Assembly (NCBI GenBank): GCA_015068705.1
Contig: SVJZ01000005.1
Coordinates: 1 to 64,000, forward strand
Length of the DNA: 64,000 nt
Source: Oscillospiraceae bacterium
GTDB lineage: Bacteria > Bacillota > Clostridia > UMGS1810
Direction of reading: 5' to 3'
Below the pieces are notes generated by a model. That model ran no database searches. It saw nothing but the letters and a program-made list of their open reading frames with translations, and was not told the DNA's origin. This document shows, in pieces, positions 16,868 to 25,216 of the stretch. Both the position numbers and the translations under genes were made by a program. Within the stretch, counting starts at the first letter, position 1. Every line of letters starts with the position of its first letter.

Positions 16868-16901
16868 ACACCGCCCGGAACAAGATTGTTCCAAGCGGTG
16901 T
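16868..16901 (-). terminator. Terminator of the DUF6512 gene
   Basis: Stem ACACCGC/GCGGTGT with an inner GGAACA/TGTTCC pair, followed by TTTTT on the minus strand, eight bases past the stop. Confidence 0.85.
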
Positions 16902-16908
16902 TTCCGAT

Positions 16909-17457
16909 TCATTTTTCATATACCGTGTATTTCACATACCCGTAGGTGCCGGAACCCGGGTCTTCAAAGAGCGGAATGTGCGGCGGTGCAAATGTCATAA
17001 TCACAAAAACAAATGCAATCAATAGCAAGGTCAACTGTGCCACGCCCGGGGCTTTGCAGGTAACAAGGTTTTTGGAAAAAATCCATGTTTCCACCCAATA
17101 GGCAATCGCCACCGCTACAAAAAATATAATAATATTTACCCAATCGGGCGATACGCCGGATATTCCCCTTATGGTATAATACAGCACCGGTATGAGCAAT
17201 GTACCCAGCAAAATCCCGATCAACTTGATGCACCAAAAGCTCTTGTTGTCCCGCATCACTCTGCGTTGTGCCAACGCAAAAACCAACATGGGGAAAAACA
17301 GCAGTTTCATGTGCTCCCAGATGGATTCATTGACTGCTGCAAATGGTGCAACCGCCAAATTTTGCCCACTCCAATCAAACAAAAAGTGCAGTAATACTCC
17401 CAGCACGCCGGTAAACACAAACCCTGCCAACTGCCATGCACGCAACCTTTTTTTCAT
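16909..17457 (-). CDS. DUF6512-family membrane protein
   Basis: A 182-residue membrane protein with five or six hydrophobic segments. It begins with a basic patch (MKKRLRAWQ), then GFVFTGVLGVLLHFLFDWSG, a conserved NESIWEHMKLLFFPML motif and later YWVETWIFSKN. NESIWEH is characteristic of the DUF6512 family, common in Clostridia and of unknown function. GGAGGGT precedes the ATG at 17457. It lies alone between a terminator and the cation pump gene. Confidence 0.75.
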   Translation of the reverse strand: MKKRLRAWQLAGFVFTGVLGVLLHFLFDWSGQNLAVAPFAAVNESIWEHMKLLFFPMLVFALAQRRVMRDNKSFWCIKLIGILLGTLLIPVLYYTIRGISGVSPDWVNIIIFFVAVAIAYWVETWIFSKNLVTCKAPGVAQLTLLLIAFVFVIMTFAPPHIPLFEDPGSGTYGYVKYTVYEK

Positions 17458-17552
17458 AAATACCCTCCGTAACGTAAACTTATCATAAGTATATTCCCGT
17501 TACGGACAGATATATGCCTTTTTCTTACAATTTCCTATATCTTTTCTATCCA

Positions 17553-18443
17553 TCAATGATGGTGATGATGGTGCGCACCGGCAGGGGTTGCCTCGATGTG
17601 GCATTGCGATCCATGACAATGCTCTCCCTCGGTTTCCAGTTCAAGTGTAGCATGGTCTATCCCGAGCTTTTCTAGTTCTGCTCGCACGGCATGTTTCATC
17701 TGATGTGCATCTTCATTTGTTACAATGTGCATGGTTGCACAGTTTCGTTGTCCGTCCAGACTGCGGATGTGGATGTGGTGTACATCCAATACACCATCAA
17801 CCGCACAGATGTGTTCCTTGATTTCCTGCACATCCACCCCGTTTGGCGTTTTTTCCAGAAAAAGATTCATTACTTCCTTGAGATTTTTCAAAGTATGGAT
17901 CAAAATGAAAGCTGCCACACCGATGGACATCAGCGGATCAAGCAGGGCAAAATCGGTAAAACGCATCACCACTGCACCTATCAATACCACAACCCATCCA
18001 AGTACATCTTCAAGCATGTGCAACCTAACCGCCTTCTGATTCAGGGATTTTCCTTCGCCAAACAAGAGAGCGGCACTCGAATTTACAATTACCCCCACCA
18101 CACCAAACACAATCATGCCATCATAGTGAATGGGCATGGGAGCAAACAACCTTACCACTGCATTGCCGATTACAACTACAGAGCTAACCAACAAAATCAC
18201 GGTGGTAATCATACCGCCAAGAACCGAGTAGCGCACATACCCATATGTGTATGCATCATCCGGCTGTCTGGTGCTCTTTTTTTCCAGCAAATACGATATG
18301 CCGATACTTGCCGCATCCCCCATATCGTGAATGGCATCCGAAACAATGGCAACACTTCCTGTTATCATACCCCCGGCAAGTTCAAATATTGAAAATGCCA
18401 TATTTAATAGAAATGCAATCAAAATATTCTTTTCTGTTTTCAT
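17553..18443 (-). CDS. Cation diffusion facilitator (CzcD/ZitB-type metal efflux)
   Basis: A 296-residue inner-membrane metal/proton antiporter that exports Zn(II) or a similar divalent cation. It has six membrane helices, the metal-site motifs SDAIHDMGDAASIG (helix II) and HMLEDVLGWV (helix V), and a cytoplasmic C-terminal domain (HHIHIRSLDGQRNCATMHIV). The tail is rich in histidine (EHCHGSQCHIE, then six terminal histidines), consistent with metal buffering. The start at 18443 is fixed by GGAGGGG; nine upstream in-frame codons are rejected. It is divergent from the FTR-like/thioredoxin genes and shares their 130-base promoter region. Confidence 0.9.
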   Translation of the reverse strand: MKTEKNILIAFLLNMAFSIFELAGGMITGSVAIVSDAIHDMGDAASIGISYLLEKKSTRQPDDAYTYGYVRYSVLGGMITTVILLVSSVVVIGNAVVRLFAPMPIHYDGMIVFGVVGVIVNSSAALLFGEGKSLNQKAVRLHMLEDVLGWVVVLIGAVVMRFTDFALLDPLMSIGVAAFILIHTLKNLKEVMNLFLEKTPNGVDVQEIKEHICAVDGVLDVHHIHIRSLDGQRNCATMHIVTNEDAHQMKHAVRAELEKLGIDHATLELETEGEHCHGSQCHIEATPAGAHHHHHH

Positions 18444-18577
18444 AACCCCTCCATATTGACTTTTAGCCAAATTACCACTATAATGTGTTTAACACTCGAC
18501 ATTTTGCTTAATATTATTATATGTTGTCAACCCCAAAAAAGCAACACCATTTTAACGAATTATATGGAGGAATGAAT

Positions 18578-18778
18578 ATGGCGGTTCGTTTGAATGAAGA
18601 CAAAGAAATGGTAGCCCGAATCAAAAAAGGCTTGGAAGAGAAGGATGGATATTGCCCTTGCCGTCTGCCGAAATTACCTGAATTTAAATGCATCTGCGAA
18701 GAATTCCGCAACCAGATTGCAGACCCCGATTTTGAAGGATACTGTCATTGTATGTTGTATTATAAATCCAAAGATTAA
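18578..18778 (+). CDS. Ferredoxin-thioredoxin reductase catalytic-chain-like protein
   Basis: A 66-residue protein with six cysteines in three pairs: C26-P-C28, C38-I-C40 and C56-H-C58. These resemble the CPC, CPC and CHC motifs of the ferredoxin:thioredoxin reductase catalytic chain, which carries a 4Fe-4S cluster and a redox disulphide. Spacing differs from the classical form (nine and fifteen residues between pairs here) and the chain is short. It is followed 13 bases later by thioredoxin, which supports electron transfer from ferredoxin to thioredoxin. The start at 18578 has GGAGG seven bases upstream; 19 upstream in-frame codons have no ribosome site. Confidence 0.75.
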   Translation: MAVRLNEDKEMVARIKKGLEEKDGYCPCRLPKLPEFKCICEEFRNQIADPDFEGYCHCMLYYKSKD

Positions 18779-18791
18779 GGGAGGAAATAAA

Positions 18792-19100
18792 ATGAGTATC
18801 AAAATGTTAAACAGTGCAAATTTTGAACAAGAAATTTTGAATACCCCCGGAACTGCCCTGGTGGATTTTTACGCCGATTGGTGCGGACCATGCAAGATGG
18901 TAGCCCCCATTGTGGACGAAATCAGCCAGGAGCTTACCGGCATCACGGTTGGAAAAATCAATGTTGACCAAAGCCCCGAACTTGCTATTGGCTACAATGT
19001 AATGAGCATCCCCACCCTTATTATTTTCAAAAACGGCGAGGAAGTCGACCGCATCGTAGGATTCCGCCCAAAAGATGCCATTGTGGAAGCACTGGCATAA
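18792..19100 (+). CDS. trxA: Thioredoxin
   Basis: A 102-residue cytoplasmic thiol-disulphide oxidoreductase with the thioredoxin fold, active site W30-C31-G32-P33-C34-K, the buried D25 and the cis-proline region SIPTLIIFKNGEEV. Length and motifs are standard. It is co-transcribed with the FTR-like protein, its likely reductase in a ferredoxin-driven system; no NADPH thioredoxin reductase gene is nearby. GGGAGG seven bases upstream fixes the ATG at 18792. Confidence 0.95.
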   Translation: MSIKMLNSANFEQEILNTPGTALVDFYADWCGPCKMVAPIVDEISQELTGITVGKINVDQSPELAIGYNVMSIPTLIIFKNGEEVDRIVGFRPKDAIVEALA

Positions 19101-19115
19101 TTTCCAAAACGAAAT

Positions 19116-19157
19116 AAAAAACTGCAGAAAAGCCTCATGCTTTGTTCTGCAGTTTTT
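19116..19157 (+). terminator. Bidirectional terminator between trxA and tautomerase gene
   Basis: An 11-pair stem AAACTGCAGAA/TTCTGCAGTTT (19119-19155) with T runs on both strands. It serves the plus-strand trxA and the converging minus-strand tautomerase. Confidence 0.9.
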
Positions 19158-19172
19158 TCCTTTTTTGAAAAA

Positions 19173-19400
19173 TCAATACTTTTTCTCGCCGGAAAGTATC
19201 ATCATTTTATCCGTATTCGGTTCAATTTCCGGTTTTACCACCTGCTCTTTCCAGACCTCGGGTGCAAATTCCTCCACGGAAATGGAAATCGCCTCTTTGG
19301 GACAACCCCAGTATTTGATGAAGATTTCGTTGATTTCATCCACCACTTTTTTCTTAATTTCCTCATCCTTCGGATACGCTTTGATTGCAATGTATGGCAT
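19173..19400 (-). CDS. 4-oxalocrotonate tautomerase-family protein
   Basis: A 75-residue enzyme of the tautomerase superfamily. After methionine removal the chain begins with proline (MPYIAIKAYP), the catalytic base of these enzymes. The helix (DEEIKKKVVDEINEIFIKYW) and following strand (ISISVEEF) fit the 4-OT fold. It lacks the arginine at position 11 typical of true 4-oxalocrotonate tautomerase, so the substrate is unknown. AGGA precedes the ATG at 19400. It converges on trxA and is probably not functionally linked. Confidence 0.8.
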   Translation of the reverse strand: MPYIAIKAYPKDEEIKKKVVDEINEIFIKYWGCPKEAISISVEEFAPEVWKEQVVKPEIEPNTDKMMILSGEKKY

Positions 19401-19569
19401 ATAACTTCCTCCTTTTTTATAGCCGTTCGCAAAGCCTTGATGCTTTTATGCTGATTTTTCCTTACCATTCATCAATCATAACACAAATATTATTCTAATT
19501 CAACTGATAAAAGAAAGAATTTCCGGCATTGAAACATGTTCGAAAAGTGCAAAATGCGCGTTTTATTCA

Positions 19570-19598
19570 TTTACAATTCTTTGCATACAAAGTATACT
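19570..19598 (+). promoter_or_regulatory. Promoter of the lone plus-strand gene
   Basis: TTTACA (19570-19575), 17-base spacer, TATACT (19593-19598). It leaves an untranslated leader of about 125 bases before 19731 in which no known riboswitch is recognised. The rest of the 330-base gap between 19400 and 19731 shows nothing else. Confidence 0.65.
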
Positions 19599-19730
19599 GT
19601 AGCCAAGGTAAAATAACGATGTCCACTGCACCGGACAAAAGAAATAAGCGTACTGCCACCCTGGAAAACAGAAACGTATTTTTTGGTCAAACAAGATAAC
19701 AAAAATCAAATAGGAAAAGAGGTTGTAAAC

Positions 19731-20882
19731 ATGTTTCAAATTTATTGTGCGGCATTTGACTCACCGGAAGAATTAAAAAGAAAAGCGGACTTTATCTGCG
19801 ATGAAAAGGACGCAAGACCCACCCTTCAAGAGGCAATCGACAAAGCGGACGAATTGAACGTAAGCTGCGTACTTGCCAAGGGCACCTACATCATCAATTC
19901 AAGAGGCGAAAGAAGCCCCAGAGGCGCCATCTGCTTTTACAATCCGGAACCTGCAAAAAGATTTTACGCGCAAAACTGCGCAAGATATCACACCCTCGAA
20001 GGCACAAAAGCACCGATTGGTTATCTCGATGGTGCCGTCATCACCATGGGCAGGGAATTTTATGATTCTCTTTCAGACACGGAAGAATTTTCTCTTTTCT
20101 ACAATGATGGTGGTGATAGCATGGGCAGAGGAATGTTTATCCGCAACCTGACGGTAAAACTTCCTGATTGTAGCAAACCCGTTATTGTTTTTGATGGCAG
20201 ATTCGCCGGTGCTGTCCGTTATGAGGATACATGGGTTTCTTCGTTCGATCCGGAAGGAAAGAATTATGCAACTGCAGAAGGAATCCCCGTTCCGCACATA
20301 AAATCTGTTGCATTCCGTGGCTGCCATGGCTCAAACTTTTACTCAACCGAAATGAAAAACTGCGCTGCTGCAGGCTTTGGTACCGGTTTTGACATCGGTG
20401 GCGAGCATGTTTATTGCGAAAGTCTTTCTGCACTTTACAACCACTACGGCTTTGCCTTCAACAATTACCGGGGCAAACGCAGTATCGACGATAATGACAG
20501 TTTACCGGCACTGGGTGTTGGTGTGTACCCGATTTACTGTGTCAATCTTCTGGATGAGCACAATATCAACATGCCCATTTTCGGCAATGTAGCATATGAC
20601 GATGGAACACCCGACTTTATGGTGCAGTCCATCACCATCCGCGGCATGAATCTCCAGTGGCCCAACTCCTGCCCCGGGCACACCGACAGAGCGCGTCCCG
20701 GATTTGGAGAGGACCGTATGCGTGCAACCGAAACACAACCGGGTGCATGGCGCGGCTCGATTGAATTTGCCCTTGACCACACAGGACCAAACAGCGAGGT
20801 AAACCTGGTTGACGAGCCATTCTTTGAAAAAGGACATGGTACAAACATCAAGCTTACCAATTTGCTTTTAAAACAGGAGTAA
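19731..20882 (+). CDS. Unrecognised 383-residue protein, possible beta-helix fold
   Basis: No signal peptide and no family I can name. The chain starts with a region rich in charged residues (DARPTLQEAIDKADELNVSC), then a series of short strands with repeated glycine and asparagine (RGMFIRNLTVKLP, HIKSVAFRGCHGSNFYSTEM, VQSITIRGMNLQWP). This looks like a right-handed beta-helix of the pectate-lyase/phage-tailspike kind, and the TLQEAIDKA opening resembles the start of such proteins. A cytoplasmic carbohydrate-acting enzyme would fit the neighbourhood but is inference. It is the only plus-strand gene between 19.2 and 60.9 kb. GAGGT precedes ATG 19731; 16 upstream codons lack a ribosome site. 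Confidence 0.7.
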   Translation: MFQIYCAAFDSPEELKRKADFICDEKDARPTLQEAIDKADELNVSCVLAKGTYIINSRGERSPRGAICFYNPEPAKRFYAQNCARYHTLEGTKAPIGYLDGAVITMGREFYDSLSDTEEFSLFYNDGGDSMGRGMFIRNLTVKLPDCSKPVIVFDGRFAGAVRYEDTWVSSFDPEGKNYATAEGIPVPHIKSVAFRGCHGSNFYSTEMKNCAAAGFGTGFDIGGEHVYCESLSALYNHYGFAFNNYRGKRSIDDNDSLPALGVGVYPIYCVNLLDEHNINMPIFGNVAYDDGTPDFMVQSITIRGMNLQWPNSCPGHTDRARPGFGEDRMRATETQPGAWRGSIEFALDHTGPNSEVNLVDEPFFEKGHGTNIKLTNLLLKQE

Positions 20883-20895
20883 ACAAACTACATCA

Positions 20896-20925
20896 AAAAA
20901 GACCGTATGAATACGGTCTTTTTTG
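20896..20925 (+). terminator. Bidirectional terminator
   Basis: Stem AGACCGTAT/ATACGGTCT (20901-20920) with T runs on both sides, ending both the plus-strand gene and the minus-strand operon that stops at 20926. Confidence 0.9.
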
Positions 20926-22569
20926 TTATTTATATTCCAGGTCTGTGTGCCATTTGGAACGATGCCAATGCACTCCTTCGAAAAATCTCCGCAAGCCCAG
21001 CGCAAACTGCACATGGTCGGTACGCCGCAAAAGCTTGATTACAACTTCGTTCTCTCCCGCCTCAAACTCGGGCAGACAAAAATTGTTATATGGCGTGTAG
21101 GTACGGATTTCATCCTTTGCCAGTACTTCTTTTTTATTAACCCAAACCTTAAATCCATCTGTATTGCCAATCAGCATCCACATTTTTTGCTTTTTAGGCG
21201 ATACCACCGTGGTTTTCAGGTATACGCACATCTGTCCCTCCATACCGGCGATTTGCTCAATGGGGATCAAATCCTCATATGCCCTTGCCAGCCCCATGTA
21301 ATCAGCTTCCGGCATAGCAAGGGTGCCTTCATCTATATACGCCTTATCCAGAAACACCTGATTATTTACCATGCACACCACATCCGGCAAACTGCACCCC
21401 TCAGAGTGCGGGCTGGGATAATGTGGGTCTATGGGCTGTTCCATCTGTTCAAAATATGGTCCATACATTTGCCAGCAAACCGGTTGCAACTTTGCAAGTG
21501 CCTCGTTGTATCCCTCTTGCGTCGGATATATGTTGACAATTTGCGGTCTTACCCTCCTGATCCACGCAAGTTCTTCCGGTACATCGGTAACCGAAATACA
21601 ATCATTTTCTACCGACAACGCGATCGCGGCAGTATCAAGTGCAAGTCCATAGACGCTGTCAGAAGGGCGTTTGACATCAATACCACAGACAAAATAGTCC
21701 TGAATCAATCCGCCTATCTCATCCCCAAGCGCCTTATAGCCCGTCATAATGCCAAGTAAAGCGGCGGCACTCGCACAGGTACAATCGGTATCATATCCGC
21801 ACTTCAAGGCGATGTTGATGGTTGCGCGCATATCACCCTCTCCATATAGCAGGGCAATCAACACAAAACCCATATTCTGGATGATATTGGTAAAATCGGG
21901 ATGCGAATACCTGTCCAGCACCTTCTTGCGCGCCAAACTCCAATCTGTTCCCGCACGATAGCAGTTCATCACCTCCGCAAAGCATTTTGCCAGTTTACAA
22001 TCAGCAGGGATATACGTTAGGGCCCCGCTAAGCAGAGTACACATATCAGTTTCAAAAAACGCCATACTTTCAGCCGCCGCAAGAAACTGCTCGGCGTATA
22101 TAGCATTATCTGCATGATCCAGGCAAGCATCGTTATAGGCATAGGTGACCGCAAGTTCCGGATTTCCGGCACTGATCAGTCCCCATATCTCCGAGCGGAT
22201 GGCGCATCCCATCCCCTCCTTGAAAAAGGAATTGTTGATGATACCACTATACGGTGGTTTTACCCCTCGTTCGTAATTTTTCAGAAAATATCCATATTCA
22301 CTAAAGGGATACCAACACTTTGCCAACCATGCATCTGCCAGATCTTCGGAAGTAATGCTCAAGCCCTTTTGTTCCAGCACCTCCAGCCATAAAAGCTGAA
22401 TATCCAGATCATCGTTGGGCAAATCCGGATTGAAAATTTCGGTAAAATCTTCCGTTTCAACTAGTTTTTTCAGTCCCTCTGCCGGCGCACCTGCCGCACC
22501 ACCGAGGCACTTACCATACCAGCAACCGTGGATTTTATCCAAAAAATCATTATATGTGATGTGATTCAT
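20926..22569 (-). CDS. ADP-ribosylglycohydrolase-family protein with extra C-terminal domain
   Basis: A 547-residue protein without a signal peptide. Residues 1-330 form the all-helical, di-metal ADP-ribosylglycohydrolase domain: an early GCWYGKCLGGAAGAP motif, acidic metal ligands in LPNDDLDIQLLW (D53, D54, D56) and CGYDTDCTCASAAALLG near 257. A linker and a beta-sandwich-like C-terminal part (about 430-547, KMWMLIGNTDGFKVWVNKKE) follow. Members in carbohydrate loci are thought to act as glycoside-type hydrolases rather than on ADP-ribosylated proteins; which applies here is unknown. It is the last gene of the surface-protein operon, 82 bases after the SLH gene. AAAGGAG sets the start at 22569; 44 upstream codons are rejected. 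Confidence 0.8.
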   Translation of the reverse strand: MNHITYNDFLDKIHGCWYGKCLGGAAGAPAEGLKKLVETEDFTEIFNPDLPNDDLDIQLLWLEVLEQKGLSITSEDLADAWLAKCWYPFSEYGYFLKNYERGVKPPYSGIINNSFFKEGMGCAIRSEIWGLISAGNPELAVTYAYNDACLDHADNAIYAEQFLAAAESMAFFETDMCTLLSGALTYIPADCKLAKCFAEVMNCYRAGTDWSLARKKVLDRYSHPDFTNIIQNMGFVLIALLYGEGDMRATINIALKCGYDTDCTCASAAALLGIMTGYKALGDEIGGLIQDYFVCGIDVKRPSDSVYGLALDTAAIALSVENDCISVTDVPEELAWIRRVRPQIVNIYPTQEGYNEALAKLQPVCWQMYGPYFEQMEQPIDPHYPSPHSEGCSLPDVVCMVNNQVFLDKAYIDEGTLAMPEADYMGLARAYEDLIPIEQIAGMEGQMCVYLKTTVVSPKKQKMWMLIGNTDGFKVWVNKKEVLAKDEIRTYTPYNNFCLPEFEAGENEVVIKLLRRTDHVQFALGLRRFFEGVHWHRSKWHTDLEYK

Positions 22570-22596
22570 ATCATTACTCCTTTGCTTTGTGCTATC

Positions 22597-22641
22597 ATAC
22601 AAAATATGACCACCGATTTTACAGGCGGTCATATTTTGTAT
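22597..22641. other. 15-pair intercistronic hairpin
   Basis: ATACAAAATATGACC (22597-22611) pairs perfectly with 22627-22641. On the minus (coding) strand no T run follows, so it is not a normal terminator for the operon; it may tune mRNA stability between the SLH and ADP-ribosylglycohydrolase genes. Confidence 0.6.
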
Positions 22642-22651
22642 CTTTTTCTTG

Positions 22652-25216
22652 TTACCGAATGATAATGATATCCTTTGGTGCAGAATAGTACAATCGAACA
22701 ATCACGGTAGAACCAGGCAGGAAATCTGCCATGGTTGCCGGATAGCATTTTTTCTGTGCACGATCATACACTGTCATGTAATACTTTACGTCAGTACGGC
22801 ACATATTTACCAATTCGCTGCCCGACATTGCGATGCGGAAGTAAGTACCATCGGTATTCACCGCTTTAGCCACGATAAAGGTTTCGCCGTCCTGTCTGCC
22901 TTCCGGTGCCGATACAACCGCCAAATCATCCTCCACATTTTTGACGTATCGGTTTACAAATGCGTTCCCTTCATTGTTTACGCCGAGCAATATCACATCG
23001 CCCTTTTTCAACTTCCTGGAAACACCATTTACCGTACATCTTGTCGCATCATCCGATGCAACCTTCACCTTGGCATATTTCCCTTGGGTAAAGCCGTTTA
23101 TGGTTTCATAGCTATATCCATCGGCATCCAGCACACTTCCAAAGCCGTCTACCACCATCAGATGCGAAGCAGTTAACGCGGATGCCGGATTAATGTCAGC
23201 ATGAACCAGCACGATTTCCGGTACATTAAAGTCATTGAAATTATATGCACTGACCATATAGCTGCCGTTATCTGACAGTTCCTTCTTGTCTATCGCCTTA
23301 TAGTTGCTCTCATCTGCAAATGTGGCATCATCTGCTCCGGGCGCCGGTATCTGCAAAAATTTATTGATGGTATTGACATAGAACTCGGGATAAAAAGCCT
23401 CACTGGCACCTGCCAGGAAGTGTCTCCAGTTTTTGTTCTTACGGGAAGCAACCGGTGCATCCAACTGCACCTTGTCGCTGCCTGTCAGATGAATCTGATG
23501 AATCTTGTTTTCCTCATTCACCTTTGCAAAAACAAGACCGCGATTGATGGTACCACCTGGTTTGAGGAGACCATAAAGTTCTTCATCCGTCATGGTTTCA
23601 CTATCGTTAACTGTAAGTTTATCTGCCAGATCATACTCCACAAAGGAAGCGTTGAGCCGTACTGCACGGATGCGATAGGTGGGATTCATTCCACCAAAAT
23701 CCGTCGCATCAATCAGGTACATATACTCGCCGTTTCGGATGATATTATCCTCATTAAAATCCACAATCTGTCCGTAGGAATTGAAATAGAAGGTGGTTTT
23801 CATGCCGATAAACACGCTTTTACTCTGCAGAACAACAGATTTAAAGTGATTGGAAAGTTCATATGTTGCACCGTCAATGGTAATGGATAAACCATGGGCA
23901 TATTCCTCTACTGTTCCAGAAAGAGAATAATCCATCACGGCAATCTCATATGCCTCGCCGTCGGTTTGCAAAACCTGCACGATGTTGCCCTTTTTGATGT
24001 CTGCCAAAGAGATTGGCACGCCGTTTTTGTAAATTCCTTTGCAACCATTTTCACTTTCGGTATCAACCGAAATAATCTCGCCGCTATCACCATAAATAGC
24101 TCCGGGGTCGGCGGTAACCGCTTCCACCATTACAACCGTGTACGCTTTTACGCTGACAAAACAGGTACCTTTCGTTTCAACAACGCGGATTTCACCATCA
24201 TAGGTATCCAGCAAATCCTGTACCAGTGCCAGCTGAAAATCGGTTGTTTTGCCGTTGTAAACAAAATCACAGGTAATCGGGAAAGAAATGTCCCTGTTGC
24301 GCCCGTTTGCATCATCATATTGGAGCACAATCTCGCTGCCTTCTCTCTTTACCGAGGTAAGATTCCGGGAGGTAATAACAGTAACTTCATTGCCGGGAAC
24401 CGGTGTCATGTAAACCACCTGATATCCCGTTTCATCCTCCTGAAGATAGTACCACACCTCATATCCAAGGCATTCCTGCGCCCGTGCATATCCGTTGTTG
24501 TATTCCATGTTGTCGATGATAATTTTACTTTTGTAGGGCGAAACACCCGGTGCACCGAGAATGGCATACGGTGTTCCGGTTACGGTTCCTTTGTGCTTGG
24601 AAATGTTATGCTTGTATTCCAAAAAGGTCTTATCGTTTGCCATAGCATACGAGTTTTCACCCTGTCCAATTGCCTCAATCTGGAGATATTGTGAATCAAA
24701 CATATTTTCAATGAGTGTCATGGCCTGTGCGATGGTAATAGCATCTACTGTACCAATTCCCTTGAGAAGATCATTGTAAATATCCGAGAAATGATACAGG
24801 TAATTGGCATCTACATTTTTAAAGCCCAACACACCCATGGCAATATCTGCTGCTGTTGCAGAAGATACGGTATCATCCGGACCAAAAGTGCCATCGCCGT
24901 GACCGAGAATCCACCCCATTGCGCGAGCAGATACAATGGCATCGTGCGCCCAAAAATCCAGTTTTACATCACTGAACACCAAGGTATCACCGCCGGATGC
25001 CGTAAGTGCATCTGCGGCATGAGCCAGCAGATAAACAAACTCACTTTTGGTTGCAATACGGTCTGCCTCGTACTCATAGGGCAAGTCAATTCCGAGTGCC
25101 GACAAAAGGGTGTCTGACGTTGCATCAAAAGCTTTTGTTTCCTGCGCGCTGACCATTGTAACGCCCGAAAACAACATGGTGAAAATGAAAAGACAAATTA
25201 ATACCCGTTTCATCAT
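22652..25216 (-). CDS. Secreted protein with N-terminal SLH domains, large unknown body
   Basis: An 854-residue surface protein. Signal peptide (1-24), then SLH-type repeats at about 45-170 (VFSDVKLDFWAHDAIVSARA, GWILGHGDGTFGPDDTV) and about 680 residues of strand-rich sequence with repeats of the kind GTVEEYAHGLSITIDGATYEL and short KKGDVI/IKKGNIV turns. It is paralogous in layout to 41029-43680. Its start overlaps the stop of the C-terminal-SLH gene 25213-27981 in an ATGA, so the two are translationally coupled. SLH domains at the N-terminus here and the C-terminus of the partner suggest that both are wall-bound and may work together. The function of the body is unknown. Confidence 0.85.
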   Translation of the reverse strand: MMKRVLICLFIFTMLFSGVTMVSAQETKAFDATSDTLLSALGIDLPYEYEADRIATKSEFVYLLAHAADALTASGGDTLVFSDVKLDFWAHDAIVSARAMGWILGHGDGTFGPDDTVSSATAADIAMGVLGFKNVDANYLYHFSDIYNDLLKGIGTVDAITIAQAMTLIENMFDSQYLQIEAIGQGENSYAMANDKTFLEYKHNISKHKGTVTGTPYAILGAPGVSPYKSKIIIDNMEYNNGYARAQECLGYEVWYYLQEDETGYQVVYMTPVPGNEVTVITSRNLTSVKREGSEIVLQYDDANGRNRDISFPITCDFVYNGKTTDFQLALVQDLLDTYDGEIRVVETKGTCFVSVKAYTVVMVEAVTADPGAIYGDSGEIISVDTESENGCKGIYKNGVPISLADIKKGNIVQVLQTDGEAYEIAVMDYSLSGTVEEYAHGLSITIDGATYELSNHFKSVVLQSKSVFIGMKTTFYFNSYGQIVDFNEDNIIRNGEYMYLIDATDFGGMNPTYRIRAVRLNASFVEYDLADKLTVNDSETMTDEELYGLLKPGGTINRGLVFAKVNEENKIHQIHLTGSDKVQLDAPVASRKNKNWRHFLAGASEAFYPEFYVNTINKFLQIPAPGADDATFADESNYKAIDKKELSDNGSYMVSAYNFNDFNVPEIVLVHADINPASALTASHLMVVDGFGSVLDADGYSYETINGFTQGKYAKVKVASDDATRCTVNGVSRKLKKGDVILLGVNNEGNAFVNRYVKNVEDDLAVVSAPEGRQDGETFIVAKAVNTDGTYFRIAMSGSELVNMCRTDVKYYMTVYDRAQKKCYPATMADFLPGSTVIVRLYYSAPKDIIIIR

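Noticed and set aside
17553-17590. Six terminal histidines of the cation efflux protein, like an engineered tag
   Set aside because: The histidines continue a natural histidine-rich tail (EHCHGSQCH) in a metal pump and no vector sequence surrounds them.
22597-22650. Hairpin with T run on the plus strand as a plus-strand terminator
   Set aside because: No plus-strand transcript is expected there; the only plus gene upstream ends with its own terminator at 20901-20925.
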